Below are positions 6,224 through 13,779 of a stretch of 13,779 nucleotides of DNA, one piece after another. Below the pieces are notes generated by a model, which was not told the DNA's origin, made no database searches, and saw only the letters and a program-made list of their open reading frames with translations. The number at the start of each line of letters is the position of its first letter. Positions within the stretch are counted from its first letter, which is position 1. The stretch covers positions 1 to 13,779 of the forward strand of contig DATKXF010000120.1 in NCBI GenBank assembly GCA_035529155.1, given 5' to 3'. The position numbers and the translations under genes were made by a program. This stretch comes from JAAEEP01 sp035529155. GTDB taxonomy: Archaea; Thermoplasmatota; Thermoplasmata; Methanomassiliicoccales; JAAEEP01.

Positions 6224-6784
6224 GTGGGTGGGACTTTGGAGGATAACGCATATATTCTCGACTATCTACCAGAAGGGCTTCCGGGCGAGAGGAGCTTCAA
6301 GAGGGAGCCAATAGTGTACGCCTTAGGTGAGATCGAGTTCAAGCTTTTCGAGCTGGTTCCCAAGCCTAATGCGATCATAATGATAGGAGAGAAGGTCTAC
6401 ATTGGAAAGGATGTGGACAAGCGTGATAAGATCCAACATGTGAAACGTCGTGTGGGATACGAGGAGCTTACGAGTGCGTCCCACAGTGAGCTTCCCTACA
6501 TCGTCCAGGATCTGGTTATGAACAACGAGAATCGTTTCGTTCAATTCTTCAACACCGCCCAGGCGATAACCACCAGATACCACATGCTTGAACTCCTGCC
6601 TGGCCTGGGAAAGAAGACGATGTGGGCAATTCTGGAAGAAAGGAAGAAGGGGAATTTCAAGACCTTCAAGGACCTGTCAGACCGGGTACCTTCGATGAAG
6701 CACCCGGAGAAGCTCGTGGCCAAGAGAATCGAGATCGAGCTGTCCGATCCCCACCAGAAGTATCATCTATTCGTTGCTAGATGA
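6224..6784 (+). CDS. DUF655 helix-hairpin-helix protein
   Basis: This matches the archaeal DUF655 family: N-terminal YILDYLPEG, the REPIVYALGEIEFKLFELVPK segment, then EKVYIGKDVDKRDKI, and a C-terminal helix-hairpin-helix (LLPGLGKKTMWAILEERKKG, about 124-143). The domain suggests nucleic-acid binding, but the biochemical role is not established as far as I know. The family is typically encoded between rpo4 and ksgA, as here, which points to a role in RNA or ribosome metabolism. GTG 6224 follows the rpo4 stop codon directly; TTG 6236, with GGTGGG a few bases upstream, is a fair alternative and would start nearer the conserved part. The protein is 186 residues from GTG. Confidence 0.87.
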   Translation: MGGTLEDNAYILDYLPEGLPGERSFKREPIVYALGEIEFKLFELVPKPNAIIMIGEKVYIGKDVDKRDKIQHVKRRVGYEELTSASHSELPYIVQDLVMNNENRFVQFFNTAQAITTRYHMLELLPGLGKKTMWAILEERKKGNFKTFKDLSDRVPSMKHPEKLVAKRIEIELSDPHQKYHLFVAR

Positions 6785-6791
6785 CTTGACG

Positions 6792-7580
6792 ATGCTGCCC
6801 TCAGAGATAAAGGGAATTCTGGAGCAGTACGGGGTCACCCCCACCAAGGCCAAGGGACAGAACTTTCTGATGGACGAGCGGGTGGCCGAAAGGGAGGTCG
6901 ATTACCTCGATCTAGATCCCAGGGACACCGTACTGGAGGTGGGCCCAGGTTTGGGCATTCTCACGGACATTCTGCTTGAAAGGGCTGAAAGGGTCATAGC
7001 CATAGAGCTTGACAGGGGAATGGCGGAGTACAGCAGGAATAGGTATGGAGATTCCATTGTTTTCATCGAGGGGGACGCGTTAAAGATACCGTTCCCGGGC
7101 TTCGACCGCTTCATCTCTAACATTCCGTACAGCATCTCCTCTCCATTGATATTCAAGCTCCTTGAGCATCGATTCAGGAAAGCCGTGGTAATGGTCCAGA
7201 GGGAATTCGCGGACCGAATGGTAGCCTCCCCCGGCACTGGAGACTATTCAAGACTTTCCGTGAACATGTACTACAGAGCAGAGTGTGAGATCCTGGAGAA
7301 GGTGCCAAAATCCAGGTTCTGGCCCGAACCTGAGGTGGACTCCGCGGTGGTGAGCATAATCCCCAGACGACCACCATTCAGGGTCGTGGATGAGGAATTC
7401 TACCTCAACCTGGTGAATTCACTTTTCCAGCATCGACGAAAGAAGATCAGGACAATTCTGAAGATGAAGAAACTGGTGGACAAGGATCGATTGAGCTCCC
7501 TTCCATTCTTGGATGAGAGGGTTGAGGTCCTCTCTCCGGAGGAGATAGGTGAGCTGTCGGACGCGATACTGTCTCCTTAA
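6792..7580 (+). CDS. ksgA: 16S rRNA dimethyladenosine transferase KsgA/Dim1
   Basis: KsgA/Dim1 dimethylates two adjacent adenosines in the 3'-terminal helix 45 of 16S rRNA using S-adenosylmethionine and acts as a late checkpoint in 30S assembly. Seen: GQNFL (22-26), SAM motif I EVGPGLGILT (49-58), the acidic IELD (71-74), EGDAL (93-97), and the catalytic NIPYSISSP (110-118). The C-terminal domain has the usual HRRKKIRT segment. It is full length at 262 residues. ATG 6792 lies 7 nt after the DUF655 stop. TTG 6774 would overlap that gene by 11 nt, and TTG 6786 is also possible; none has a clear ribosome binding site. It closes the translation/30S-maturation run. Confidence 0.96.
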   Translation: MLPSEIKGILEQYGVTPTKAKGQNFLMDERVAEREVDYLDLDPRDTVLEVGPGLGILTDILLERAERVIAIELDRGMAEYSRNRYGDSIVFIEGDALKIPFPGFDRFISNIPYSISSPLIFKLLEHRFRKAVVMVQREFADRMVASPGTGDYSRLSVNMYYRAECEILEKVPKSRFWPEPEVDSAVVSIIPRRPPFRVVDEEFYLNLVNSLFQHRRKKIRTILKMKKLVDKDRLSSLPFLDERVEVLSPEEIGELSDAILSP

Positions 7581-7585
7581 GGAAC

Positions 7586-7594
7586 TCATATATC
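7586..7594 (+). promoter_or_regulatory. Possible TATA box for the DUF169 gene
   Basis: TCATATATC lies just after the ksgA stop codon. The predicted start site is near 7617, directly ahead of the G-rich ribosome binding site at 7618-7623. This suggests that the DUF169 gene is transcribed separately from the upstream run. Confidence 0.45.
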
Positions 7595-7629
7595 GCACTG
7601 ATTCCCTTGCCAAGATTAGGGGGTACCTG

Positions 7630-8394
7630 ATGAGCATAAAGAGAATCGGCAGAGCTCTCGCAGAAGCTGGAAGGCTAGAGACCGTCCCGCTTGTGGTATA
7701 CGGATCCAAGGAACCGCCAGAAGGGGCAGAACCGCTGGCGGCGATGGACCGATGTGTGGGAAAGGCAATCTACTCCATGGCGATCCGTGAGATGCCTCCG
7801 GGTTACATCAGCCTCTCTGCCCGGGCGGGATGCTGCCCTGGAGGACAGGCTTGGTTGGGTCTGTCATCGTTCCCAGAGAGGTTGAAGTACTTCGTTTCCA
7901 CCGGAACTCCGGACTTCATGGAGGGCCGGGCCGAATACTTGAAACGCTGCCCGGGAATGGTGGAGGACAGCGTCAGGACGATCGGGGAGATCACCATGCC
8001 AGCGGAGAATATCGTCATACGCAGGACCGAAGAAATGACATCCGAGACGGATGGGCTCTGCATCATACTCTTCGGGAAGGCTGAGAACATCAGGAATCTC
8101 TGCTCGCTCCAGCATTTCGGGACAACACAGGCACTGACGTCGATCCTGATGCCTTGGGGGCCCATATGCGCATCCTTTGTCACCTACGCATCTGGTATGG
8201 CCTCCAATGTTCCCTGCGATTCCGCAATCCTCGGCCCGGCGGACCCCACTGGGAATCAATGGTTCCCCCCTGACATGTTGTCCCTTTCCATTCCATTACA
8301 TATTGCCTGCAGGATGGAAGGAGATCTGGGCCAGTCCTTCATCAAGAAGCATCCTGAAACGGCGTTCCCATCCAATCGCCAGAAAGATTATTGA
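7630..8394 (+). CDS. DUF169 family protein
   Basis: The 254-residue protein fits the DUF169 family: an N-terminal PLVVYGSKEPPEG segment, a cysteine in MDRCVG (C42), the AGCCPGGQAWLGL motif (C68, C69), and a late segment MLSLSIPLH. The family is common in methanogens and anaerobes and has no firmly assigned reaction; the conserved cysteines hint at a metal or iron-sulfur site. There is no signal peptide or membrane segment. ATG 7630 is preferred because the G-rich AGGGGG (7618-7623) precedes it at a suitable distance; the open frame extends back to 7549 inside ksgA without support. It converges on the DUF1611 gene with a 12 nt gap. Confidence 0.75.
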   Translation: MSIKRIGRALAEAGRLETVPLVVYGSKEPPEGAEPLAAMDRCVGKAIYSMAIREMPPGYISLSARAGCCPGGQAWLGLSSFPERLKYFVSTGTPDFMEGRAEYLKRCPGMVEDSVRTIGEITMPAENIVIRRTEEMTSETDGLCIILFGKAENIRNLCSLQHFGTTQALTSILMPWGPICASFVTYASGMASNVPCDSAILGPADPTGNQWFPPDMLSLSIPLHIACRMEGDLGQSFIKKHPETAFPSNRQKDY

Positions 8395-8406
8395 GCCTGG
8401 CCAAGG

Positions 8407-9477
8407 TCATCGGTCGAGATGAGGGAAGTGACTGATCACTGCCTTTGCAAGTCTATCCGCTCCCTCTAAGTAGATGTCGACGGTTGGAATTCCGAACTGC
8501 TGCTCAAGACTGCTTCTAACCCCCTCGATCTCATCCGATTTTAGCCCCTCATGGCTGATTCCGAGCGCGATCACCTGGACTTTGGTGAACGACTCGAGCA
8601 GGGATATCTCCTCTTCCAGATGAGGCAATGGGATCTTGAGGGACGAGTTATAGTTCCTATAATTCCTGCCCGGGGCGTGCTGGAGTATTATCGCACTGGG
8701 CTTGGATGCCGATATTATCGCCCTGGTGCCGCACACATAGGCAGGGTGCGTGAAACTGCCCTGACCCTCGATTACTATGACATCTGGCTCCTCGTCGATG
8801 TATGCTTGGTAGATGGCGTTCTCCAGCTCTCCCACCATGTAATCGCCCTGAATTGAGTCAAGCGGAACTCCGTACTTCACACCTTGGAGAAGACCCGTCT
8901 GACCAGTTGCCACGAACACGGTTTTTACCCCCGTGTTGTTCAGGGACTCGGTCAATTCAATCGCGGTGGTACGCTTCCCGCAGGCACTGTCGGTACCCAG
9001 AATGGGGATGCGGACAGCGTCGATCATGGAAGCCAGGTTCCTGAAACCATGCATCTTCTCCAGTGGGGGTTCTCGTCTGATATCGAGTATCGCGGACCCA
9101 TTATTAGAAGCGATAGCGGAAAACTCCGGATCCTCGGACAGGAATTCATGCAGCCCAGCGACCACATCCATTCCCCCCCTCAATGCATTCTTTATGGGTT
9201 CCCTGAATTCAAGGGGAAGCCTTCCCCCTATGGTGGCCACACCGACAATAAGGACTTCTGGTATCGATTCCAGGGAGCCGATCGCCTCTTCCAAGGAAGC
9301 GAAGACGGGGATATCGCGTCTCATACCATCCACGACCTCACCGGCATCCGACCCCGCCCTCGTGCTGTCGATCACGCCAGCGATCCTATACTTCCTGGAA
9401 TATCTGACCAGACCCCTGGCGGTTTTTCCAGTGGGTTCTCCGAGTTTACCCTCACAAAGGATGATGGCTTCCTGCAT
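8407..9477 (-). CDS. DUF1611 family P-loop protein (DgcN-like)
   Basis: The 356-residue protein has the two-part DUF1611 layout: an N-terminal Rossmann-like domain (about 1-120, with VLIVGVATIGG) and a C-terminal P-loop domain with GTDSACGKRTT (161-171), ATGQTGLLQG (190-199) and EGQGSFTHPAY (227-237). Bacterial relatives named DgcN have been reported as D-glutamate N-acetyltransferases and are usually next to a dipeptide-epimerase-like gene. No such partner is visible here, so the substrate cannot be inferred. No strong ribosome binding site precedes the ATG. This is the only protein-coding gene on the minus strand; it is divergent from the YchF-like GTPase gene. Confidence 0.85.
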   Translation of the reverse strand: MQEAIILCEGKLGEPTGKTARGLVRYSRKYRIAGVIDSTRAGSDAGEVVDGMRRDIPVFASLEEAIGSLESIPEVLIVGVATIGGRLPLEFREPIKNALRGGMDVVAGLHEFLSEDPEFSAIASNNGSAILDIRREPPLEKMHGFRNLASMIDAVRIPILGTDSACGKRTTAIELTESLNNTGVKTVFVATGQTGLLQGVKYGVPLDSIQGDYMVGELENAIYQAYIDEEPDVIVIEGQGSFTHPAYVCGTRAIISASKPSAIILQHAPGRNYRNYNSSLKIPLPHLEEEISLLESFTKVQVIALGISHEGLKSDEIEGVRSSLEQQFGIPTVDIYLEGADRLAKAVISHFPHLDR

Positions 9478-9540
9478 CTAATGACCATTTAGGCCATGCG
9501 GTTATTGATGAAAAAGATTGCTGAGATCGAGGCGTGTTTT

Positions 9541-9570
9541 CCTTGGTAGCCTGCTGGTAGGCAAGGTTTT
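9541..9570. repeat. Interrupted inverted repeat followed by T4 in the divergent intergenic region
   Basis: CCTT (9541-9544) and GCCT (9549-9552) pair with AGGC (9559-9562) and AAGG (9563-9566). The result is a hairpin with a 6 nt loop and a 4 nt bulge, followed by TTTT at 9567-9570. It also contains a direct repeat of GGTAG at 9545-9549 and 9556-9560. It lies 37-62 nt ahead of the YchF start codon and could be a regulator site or a chance fold. The rest of the 125 nt gap (9478-9602) shows no clear TATA box for either gene. Confidence 0.3.
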
Positions 9571-9602
9571 CTAGACTCAGCTCAATATAGGTTGTGAGGA
9601 TC

Positions 9603-10793
9603 ATGCAGATAGGGATAGTGGGGAAACCCAATGTTGGGAAATCGACCTTTTTCTCCGCAGCAACTCTGGCCAGTGCAGAGATAGCTCAGTATCCATTCAC
9701 CACCATCAAGGCAAACAAGGGAGTGGCATACGTAAGGGCGAAGTGTCCTCACGAGGAGTTCGGAGTGCAGTGCAATCCAAAGAATTCCATCTGCGAGAAG
9801 GGTACCAGACTCATTCCCATTGAACTGCTGGATGTCGCTGGACTAGTTCCCGATGCCTGGCAGGGAAAGGGACTCGGAAACCAGTTCCTGGACGACCTTC
9901 GGCAGGCTGACGCCCTCATCCATGTGGTGGATGCCTCCGGGAGCACGGACATCGAGGGAAATCCCGTCGGTATCGGCTCTCATGATCCCTTGGGAGACAT
10001 TGCCTTCCTGGAAAGGGAGATCGATTACTGGATAAGAGGCATCCTCCAGAAGGGTTTCACCAAGATGGCTAGACAAGCCCACATGGAAGGGACGAAGATG
10101 GAGAAGGTGGTCCACGATCGCCTGACCGGGCTTGGTGTGAGCGAGCATGAGGTGGCAGCCGCAATGAGGAACATGTCTCTGCCTGAAAGTCCCATGGACT
10201 GGAACGATGAGGAAATGCTCTCCATGGCACACACCATTAGGAAGATCAGCAAGCCCATGATGATAGCCTTGAACAAGGCTGATGTTGCAAGCGATGACTT
10301 GCTGAAGAAGCTGGATGGGGTCGATGGATACATCACCATTCCCACCTGCTCTGAGTCTGAACTCGCCCTTAAAAGAGCGAGCAAGGCCAAGCTCATCGAC
10401 TATGTCCCAGGGGACCATGGTTTCAATATTTCCGAAGCAGCCTCTCTGAACGACAACCAGATCAAGGCTCTAGACTTCATCAGGAGAGCGATAGAGAAGT
10501 GCGGCGGTACAGGCGTCCAGGACTGTCTGGAGAAGACAGCGTTCGAGCTCCTGGATCTCATAGTGGTGTACCCTGTGGAGGACGAACACAAGCTCACGGA
10601 CCATGACGGGAACGTGCTGCCTGATGCATTCCTGGTCAAGAGGGGAACCACGGCTAGGGAATTGGCCTACCGGGTGCACACAGATCTTGGCGAAAACTTC
10701 ATCAGGGCCATCAATGTTAGGACGCAGAGAGCTGTGGGATACGATCATATTCTCGAAGACGGGGACATCATCACAATCGTGTCCAGACGGTGA
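9603..10793 (+). CDS. YchF/OLA1-type GTP-binding protein with TGS domain
   Basis: A TRAFAC-class P-loop protein of the Obg/YchF group, related to Ola1 and Rbg proteins and thought to bind ribosomes. Seen in 396 residues: G1 GKPNVGKST (7-15), G3 DVAG (77-80), G4 NKAD (224-227) and a C-terminal TGS domain (about 308-394, ending DGDIITIV). The intact NKAD favours GTP, unlike OLA1/bacterial YchF, where the altered G4 favours ATP. Cysteines at 48, 57 and 64 form the small insert typical of archaeal members. ATG 9603 is the start because it begins the Walker A strand at the usual distance; GTG 9594 would add three residues. It is 4 nt ahead of DNA polymerase B. Confidence 0.92.
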   Translation: MQIGIVGKPNVGKSTFFSAATLASAEIAQYPFTTIKANKGVAYVRAKCPHEEFGVQCNPKNSICEKGTRLIPIELLDVAGLVPDAWQGKGLGNQFLDDLRQADALIHVVDASGSTDIEGNPVGIGSHDPLGDIAFLEREIDYWIRGILQKGFTKMARQAHMEGTKMEKVVHDRLTGLGVSEHEVAAAMRNMSLPESPMDWNDEEMLSMAHTIRKISKPMMIALNKADVASDDLLKKLDGVDGYITIPTCSESELALKRASKAKLIDYVPGDHGFNISEAASLNDNQIKALDFIRRAIEKCGGTGVQDCLEKTAFELLDLIVVYPVEDEHKLTDHDGNVLPDAFLVKRGTTARELAYRVHTDLGENFIRAINVRTQRAVGYDHILEDGDIITIVSRR

Positions 10794-10797
10794 GACG

Positions 10798-13233
10798 ATG
10801 GAGCACTGGGACGTCAGGTTGCTGTCCGTATCGTACCGGAGGGAGAAGGGAAACGACCTCGCGATCGAAATGTTCGGCAAGACCTCCGAGGGAGAGTCTA
10901 TCACCGTGAGGTACGTGGGTTTCGAGCCGTACTTCCACTTGGTGTCTCCGAATCTGGCTGTCATCAAAGAGTTGGAGTCCGATCCCAACGTCAGGAGGGT
11001 GGACGCGATCAGGCTCTTATACGAAGGTGAGTTGAGGGATTCAGCCAAGGTGGTCGTCACCTTCCCATGGCTTGTTCCAGACTTCAGGAAGAGGTATAAG
11101 GATCGCTTCACGGTTCTAGCGGCCGATATTCCCTTCCATCACAGGTTCACATACGACATGGACATGGGATCCTGCATCCGAGTGTTCGGGAAGGAATCTG
11201 AAGGACCTTACACCACGGATCTAGTCGTAGAGATGGATGTTCTTGAGGAGGCGACAGGAGATTCTGGGAAGCCATTGAAGAGGCCCAACTTCAAGAACAT
11301 CGAACCATTCAACCCTAGGTTGAAGATACTGGCCTTCGACATTGAGACAAGCATCAGGGAGGGGACCATCTACACAATTTGCTATGTGATCAGGGATGGT
11401 GAAGAGCTCAGATCGGGAAAACCGATCCAGGGAAGCGAGAGGGAGATCATCGAATCCTTTGGAGAGGTTATTACAGAGGAGGATCCGGACGTCATCACTG
11501 GGTACAACATTGACAACTATGACATTCCCACGATCATAGAGAGGGCGAAGGAGAACGGTATAGAGGAGATCGGTTGGGGTCGCGACAGGACTAGCCCCAA
11601 GAATATAATGGGAAGGTTCTGGAGGCTCAACGGCCGACTTGTGGCCGACGCGTGGTGGGCGGCCAAGATGGAACTGAGGCCAAAGCAGGAGACTCTCAAC
11701 CATGTAGCGAAGCTGGTCCTTGGGGAGGAGAAACTTGACGTGGATCCCAAACAGATGGACCAGGAGTGGCAGCAGGACCGCGAGAAGGTGATGAGGTACT
11801 GCATCAAGGACGCGGAGCTCTCTCTTCGCATTCTGGAGCACGTTGATACCCTGCGAAAGAATATGGATCTGGCCTCGGTATCCAAGCTGCCGGTGGAGGA
11901 CGTTCTCAGCAGCGGTTCTTCCACACTGATAGACTCGATCCTAATCAGGGAAGCTGACAGAGAGCATGTAGCGGTGCCGCTTACCGGCAAGTACGAGCGC
12001 ACCAACGCCATTGAAGGTGGCTATGTCCACACCATAGAGCCTGGGCTTTACCACTGGGTCTGCGTACTGGATTTCAAATCGATGTACCCCTCCTTGATAA
12101 TCGCCAAGAACATCTGCTTCACCACTCTGAACCCGAAGGGGGAGATCGTCGCCCCCAACGGTGTGAGGTACCTCAGCAAGGACCAGAGAGAAGGACTTCT
12201 CCCTCGCATCCTAGAGAGGCTCATGAGTGAAAGGGACGATACCAAGGCGAGGATGAAGTCGGCGAATACGCCGGATGAGTACAGGTACTACGACGGTCTT
12301 CAGCAGGCAATCAAGATCCTGATGAATGCCGTCTACGGGGTCTTCGCATCATCATTCTACCGTTTCACCGACAAGAGCATTGGCTCATCCATCACCGCCT
12401 TCGCCAGGGAGACGGTCAAAAGCATCATAAGGGGGCTGGAGGCGGAGGGTCATACGGTAATCTACTCAGACACTGACTCCCTGTTCTTACAATCTCCGCA
12501 TGAAGACCTCGATCAGACGGTGGAGTTCGGGAAAAGCATGGCCTCACGGTTCTCCAGAGAGGGTGCCCTCCTTGAGTTCGAGAAGGTCCTGGAACCACTG
12601 TTCTCGCATGGAAAGAAGAAGAGATACGTGGGAAAGGTGGTATGGCCAGAAGAGCAGCTTCTGATCAGAGGCTACGAAGTCAGGAGGACGGACTCCTTCG
12701 ACCTTCAGAGCGAGGTACTTATGGAGGTTTTCAGGAAGATACTCGAGGGAGAGACCGAGGAGGCTGTCGGCCTGGCGAGACAGTGGGTCAAGGATACCAT
12801 GGACGGCAAGATACCCGTGGAGAAGCTGGTCATATCTCGCACTGTGAGGCAGTTCTCGTTCTACAAGGATCCCGCCACCCAGGTCAACGTTCAGGCTGCG
12901 AAGAAGCTCTTGGAAATGGGTTACGAGTTCATTCCTGGAATGAAGGTATCCTGGGTGGTGATTGACAGCAAGAAGACCCCCCAAGAGGTCGAACCTTACA
13001 TCTCGGGTAGGGAGTTCGAGTCACCACCAGATTACAAGTACTATGCCGAGAGGCTAGCGCAGACCGTCGCACGTGCGACCGAGGTCTTCGGCTGGGACGA
13101 GAAGAGCCTGATGCTGGGCTCGCAGCAGTTCACGCTCTTCGACCAGACATTCGAGAACGAAAAGAAGAAGAGGAAGGTCCCTAGCAAACCGAAAACAACT
13201 TCCAATTCCAAGACCCTCGAAGACTTCTTCTAA
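10798..13233 (+). CDS. polB: Family B DNA polymerase with proofreading exonuclease
   Basis: A replicative-type family B polymerase of 811 residues. The exonuclease domain has motif I FDIET (180-184; D181, E183), motif II GYNIDNYDIP (235-244; D242) and motif III YCIKDAE (334-340; Y334, D338). The polymerase domain has DFKSMYPSL (425-433), the fingers motif KILMNAVYG (506-514), the catalytic YSDTDS (556-561) and KKKRY (606-610). All catalytic residues are present. The lysine-rich tail ends in TLEDFF, which resembles a PCNA-binding box except that Ser stands in the glutamine position. The ATG at 10798 has GGTGA at 10789-10793 overlapping the upstream stop codon, which implies co-translation with the YchF-like gene; the frame is open further upstream, but that is inside ychF. 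Confidence 0.97.
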   Translation: MEHWDVRLLSVSYRREKGNDLAIEMFGKTSEGESITVRYVGFEPYFHLVSPNLAVIKELESDPNVRRVDAIRLLYEGELRDSAKVVVTFPWLVPDFRKRYKDRFTVLAADIPFHHRFTYDMDMGSCIRVFGKESEGPYTTDLVVEMDVLEEATGDSGKPLKRPNFKNIEPFNPRLKILAFDIETSIREGTIYTICYVIRDGEELRSGKPIQGSEREIIESFGEVITEEDPDVITGYNIDNYDIPTIIERAKENGIEEIGWGRDRTSPKNIMGRFWRLNGRLVADAWWAAKMELRPKQETLNHVAKLVLGEEKLDVDPKQMDQEWQQDREKVMRYCIKDAELSLRILEHVDTLRKNMDLASVSKLPVEDVLSSGSSTLIDSILIREADREHVAVPLTGKYERTNAIEGGYVHTIEPGLYHWVCVLDFKSMYPSLIIAKNICFTTLNPKGEIVAPNGVRYLSKDQREGLLPRILERLMSERDDTKARMKSANTPDEYRYYDGLQQAIKILMNAVYGVFASSFYRFTDKSIGSSITAFARETVKSIIRGLEAEGHTVIYSDTDSLFLQSPHEDLDQTVEFGKSMASRFSREGALLEFEKVLEPLFSHGKKKRYVGKVVWPEEQLLIRGYEVRRTDSFDLQSEVLMEVFRKILEGETEEAVGLARQWVKDTMDGKIPVEKLVISRTVRQFSFYKDPATQVNVQAAKKLLEMGYEFIPGMKVSWVVIDSKKTPQEVEPYISGREFESPPDYKYYAERLAQTVARATEVFGWDEKSLMLGSQQFTLFDQTFENEKKKRKVPSKPKTTSNSKTLEDFF

Positions 13234-13294
13234 TTGATGGGGCGTCTTGATGTTGCTCAGTAATCCTAAACTGAGATAAGTTCTTCAAGGGAGC

Positions 13295-13779
13295 ATGGAG
13301 CCCGTGGACTCCCATAAGGACGCCTGCACGGATTGCGGATTGTGCATTGAAGTCTGTCAGGTCTACGATGACTCTGGAATGGTGAAAAAGTTCTATGACC
13401 ATATAGAGGGGGGGAGCGCTTCCATTCGAGCTTGATATATCGCTCTGTTTCGTTAGCGGCAGATGCCAAGACTTTCAAGTTCGCCTACAAGAAATTGCTC
13501 GTAGACCATGGAATCGAGGTAATCCATATCTCACTGCGGATATTGAACCTCATCCAGGACGACAAGCTCGATCTGAAGGGATTCGATGGCGTCAGGGTCT
13601 ACCACCACGGCCCATGTCACCTCTCACTCGGCCTTGGCGTGCGATATGAGCCAAGGAAGAACCTGCAGTCCATCCCGGGTGTGGAGCTGGTGAACCCCAT
13701 TGTGGAGGGTCCTACCTGCTGCGCATTCAGCGGTGGAGTGAGGATGAATCATCCCTCCCTCTCCATTGCCATCGCTCGT
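13295..13779 (+). pseudogene. HdrD/GlpC-like iron-sulfur oxidoreductase, frame broken, 3' end outside window
   Basis: The first 46 codons encode a ferredoxin-type site CTDCGLCIEVC (residues 11-21) and then hit a stop at 13433. The downstream frame, one base back, encodes a cysteine-rich CCG-type domain: KTFKFAYKKLL, GIEVIHIS, HHGPCHLSLGLG, RKNLQSIPGVELV and TCCAFSGGVRM. Such proteins are cytoplasmic electron-transfer subunits of the HdrD/HdrBC kind. The frame changes at or near seven G at 13408-13414; a single missing G restores one open frame to the window end. The distance from the ferredoxin site to the CCG motif is much shorter than usual, and a second shift near 13466 would improve the match (SGRC joined to KTFK). 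Real decay with an internal deletion is therefore possible; sequencing error at the G run is the simplest cause. Confidence 0.7.

Noticed and set aside
8884..9492. 202-codon plus-strand open frame opposite the DUF1611 gene
   Set aside because: Antisense shadow of a well-supported P-loop gene, with no domain of its own.
9505..9524. C/D-box-like pattern (TTGATGA followed by CTGA)
   Set aside because: The guide gap is only 9 nt and no second C'/D pair follows, so a C/D guide RNA is not supported.
10603..10797. N-terminal extension of DNA polymerase B into the YchF gene
   Set aside because: The frame is merely open; ATG 10798 has a ribosome binding site and gives the normal family N-terminus.
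13256..13275. Inverted repeat CTCAG/CTGAG after polB as a terminator
   Set aside because: Five pairs with a 10-nt loop and no T-run after it; this is well within chance.

Overview
This 13.8 kb window is archaeal. It carries aIF1A, RIO1, a Dim2/Pno1-type KH protein, archaeal Pus10, ribosomal protein L21e, RNA polymerase subunit F (Rpo4), a DUF655 protein, KsgA/Dim1, an archaeal YchF-like GTPase and family B DNA polymerase. Genes are tightly packed with frequent GGAGG-type ribosome binding sites and TATA-type promoters. The gene set and the HdrA-type protein fit a euryarchaeote, perhaps of the Thermoplasmata/Methanomassiliicoccales type; that lineage call is an inference from gene content and was not tested by a search.

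Layout: (1) 1-1785, 3' part of an HdrA-type iron-sulfur flavoprotein fused to an MvhD-like domain that has lost its usual cysteines. (2) 1786-2115, a non-coding stretch with tRNA-Glu(UUC) on the minus strand, its promoter, a foldable element at 1940-2045 and the aIF1A promoter. (3) 2116-7580, a run of nine plus-strand genes: aIF1A, RIO1 kinase, KH protein, an unrecognised protein, Pus10, L21e, Rpo4, DUF655 and KsgA/Dim1. Gaps are 0-51 nt or short overlaps. Four of these (aIF1A, RIO1, Dim2-like, Dim1) belong to families that act on the small ribosomal subunit, so this is mainly a translation and 30S-maturation block. (4) 7630-9477, two convergent metabolic genes, DUF169 (+) and DUF1611 (-), unrelated to the neighbouring information-processing genes. 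(5) 9603-13233, the YchF-like GTPase and DNA polymerase B, 4 nt apart and probably co-transcribed. (6) 13295-13779, the start of an HdrD-like iron-sulfur oxidoreductase gene whose frame is broken at a run of seven G; it runs off the window.

Most of the window is conserved archaeal core. The parts worth a second look are the cysteine-free MvhD-like tail of the HdrA protein, the structured intergenic element at 1940-2045, the unrecognised protein inside the ribosome-maturation run, and the frame-broken HdrD-like gene at the right edge. I found no CRISPR array, insertion sequence, integrase or toxin/defence module.
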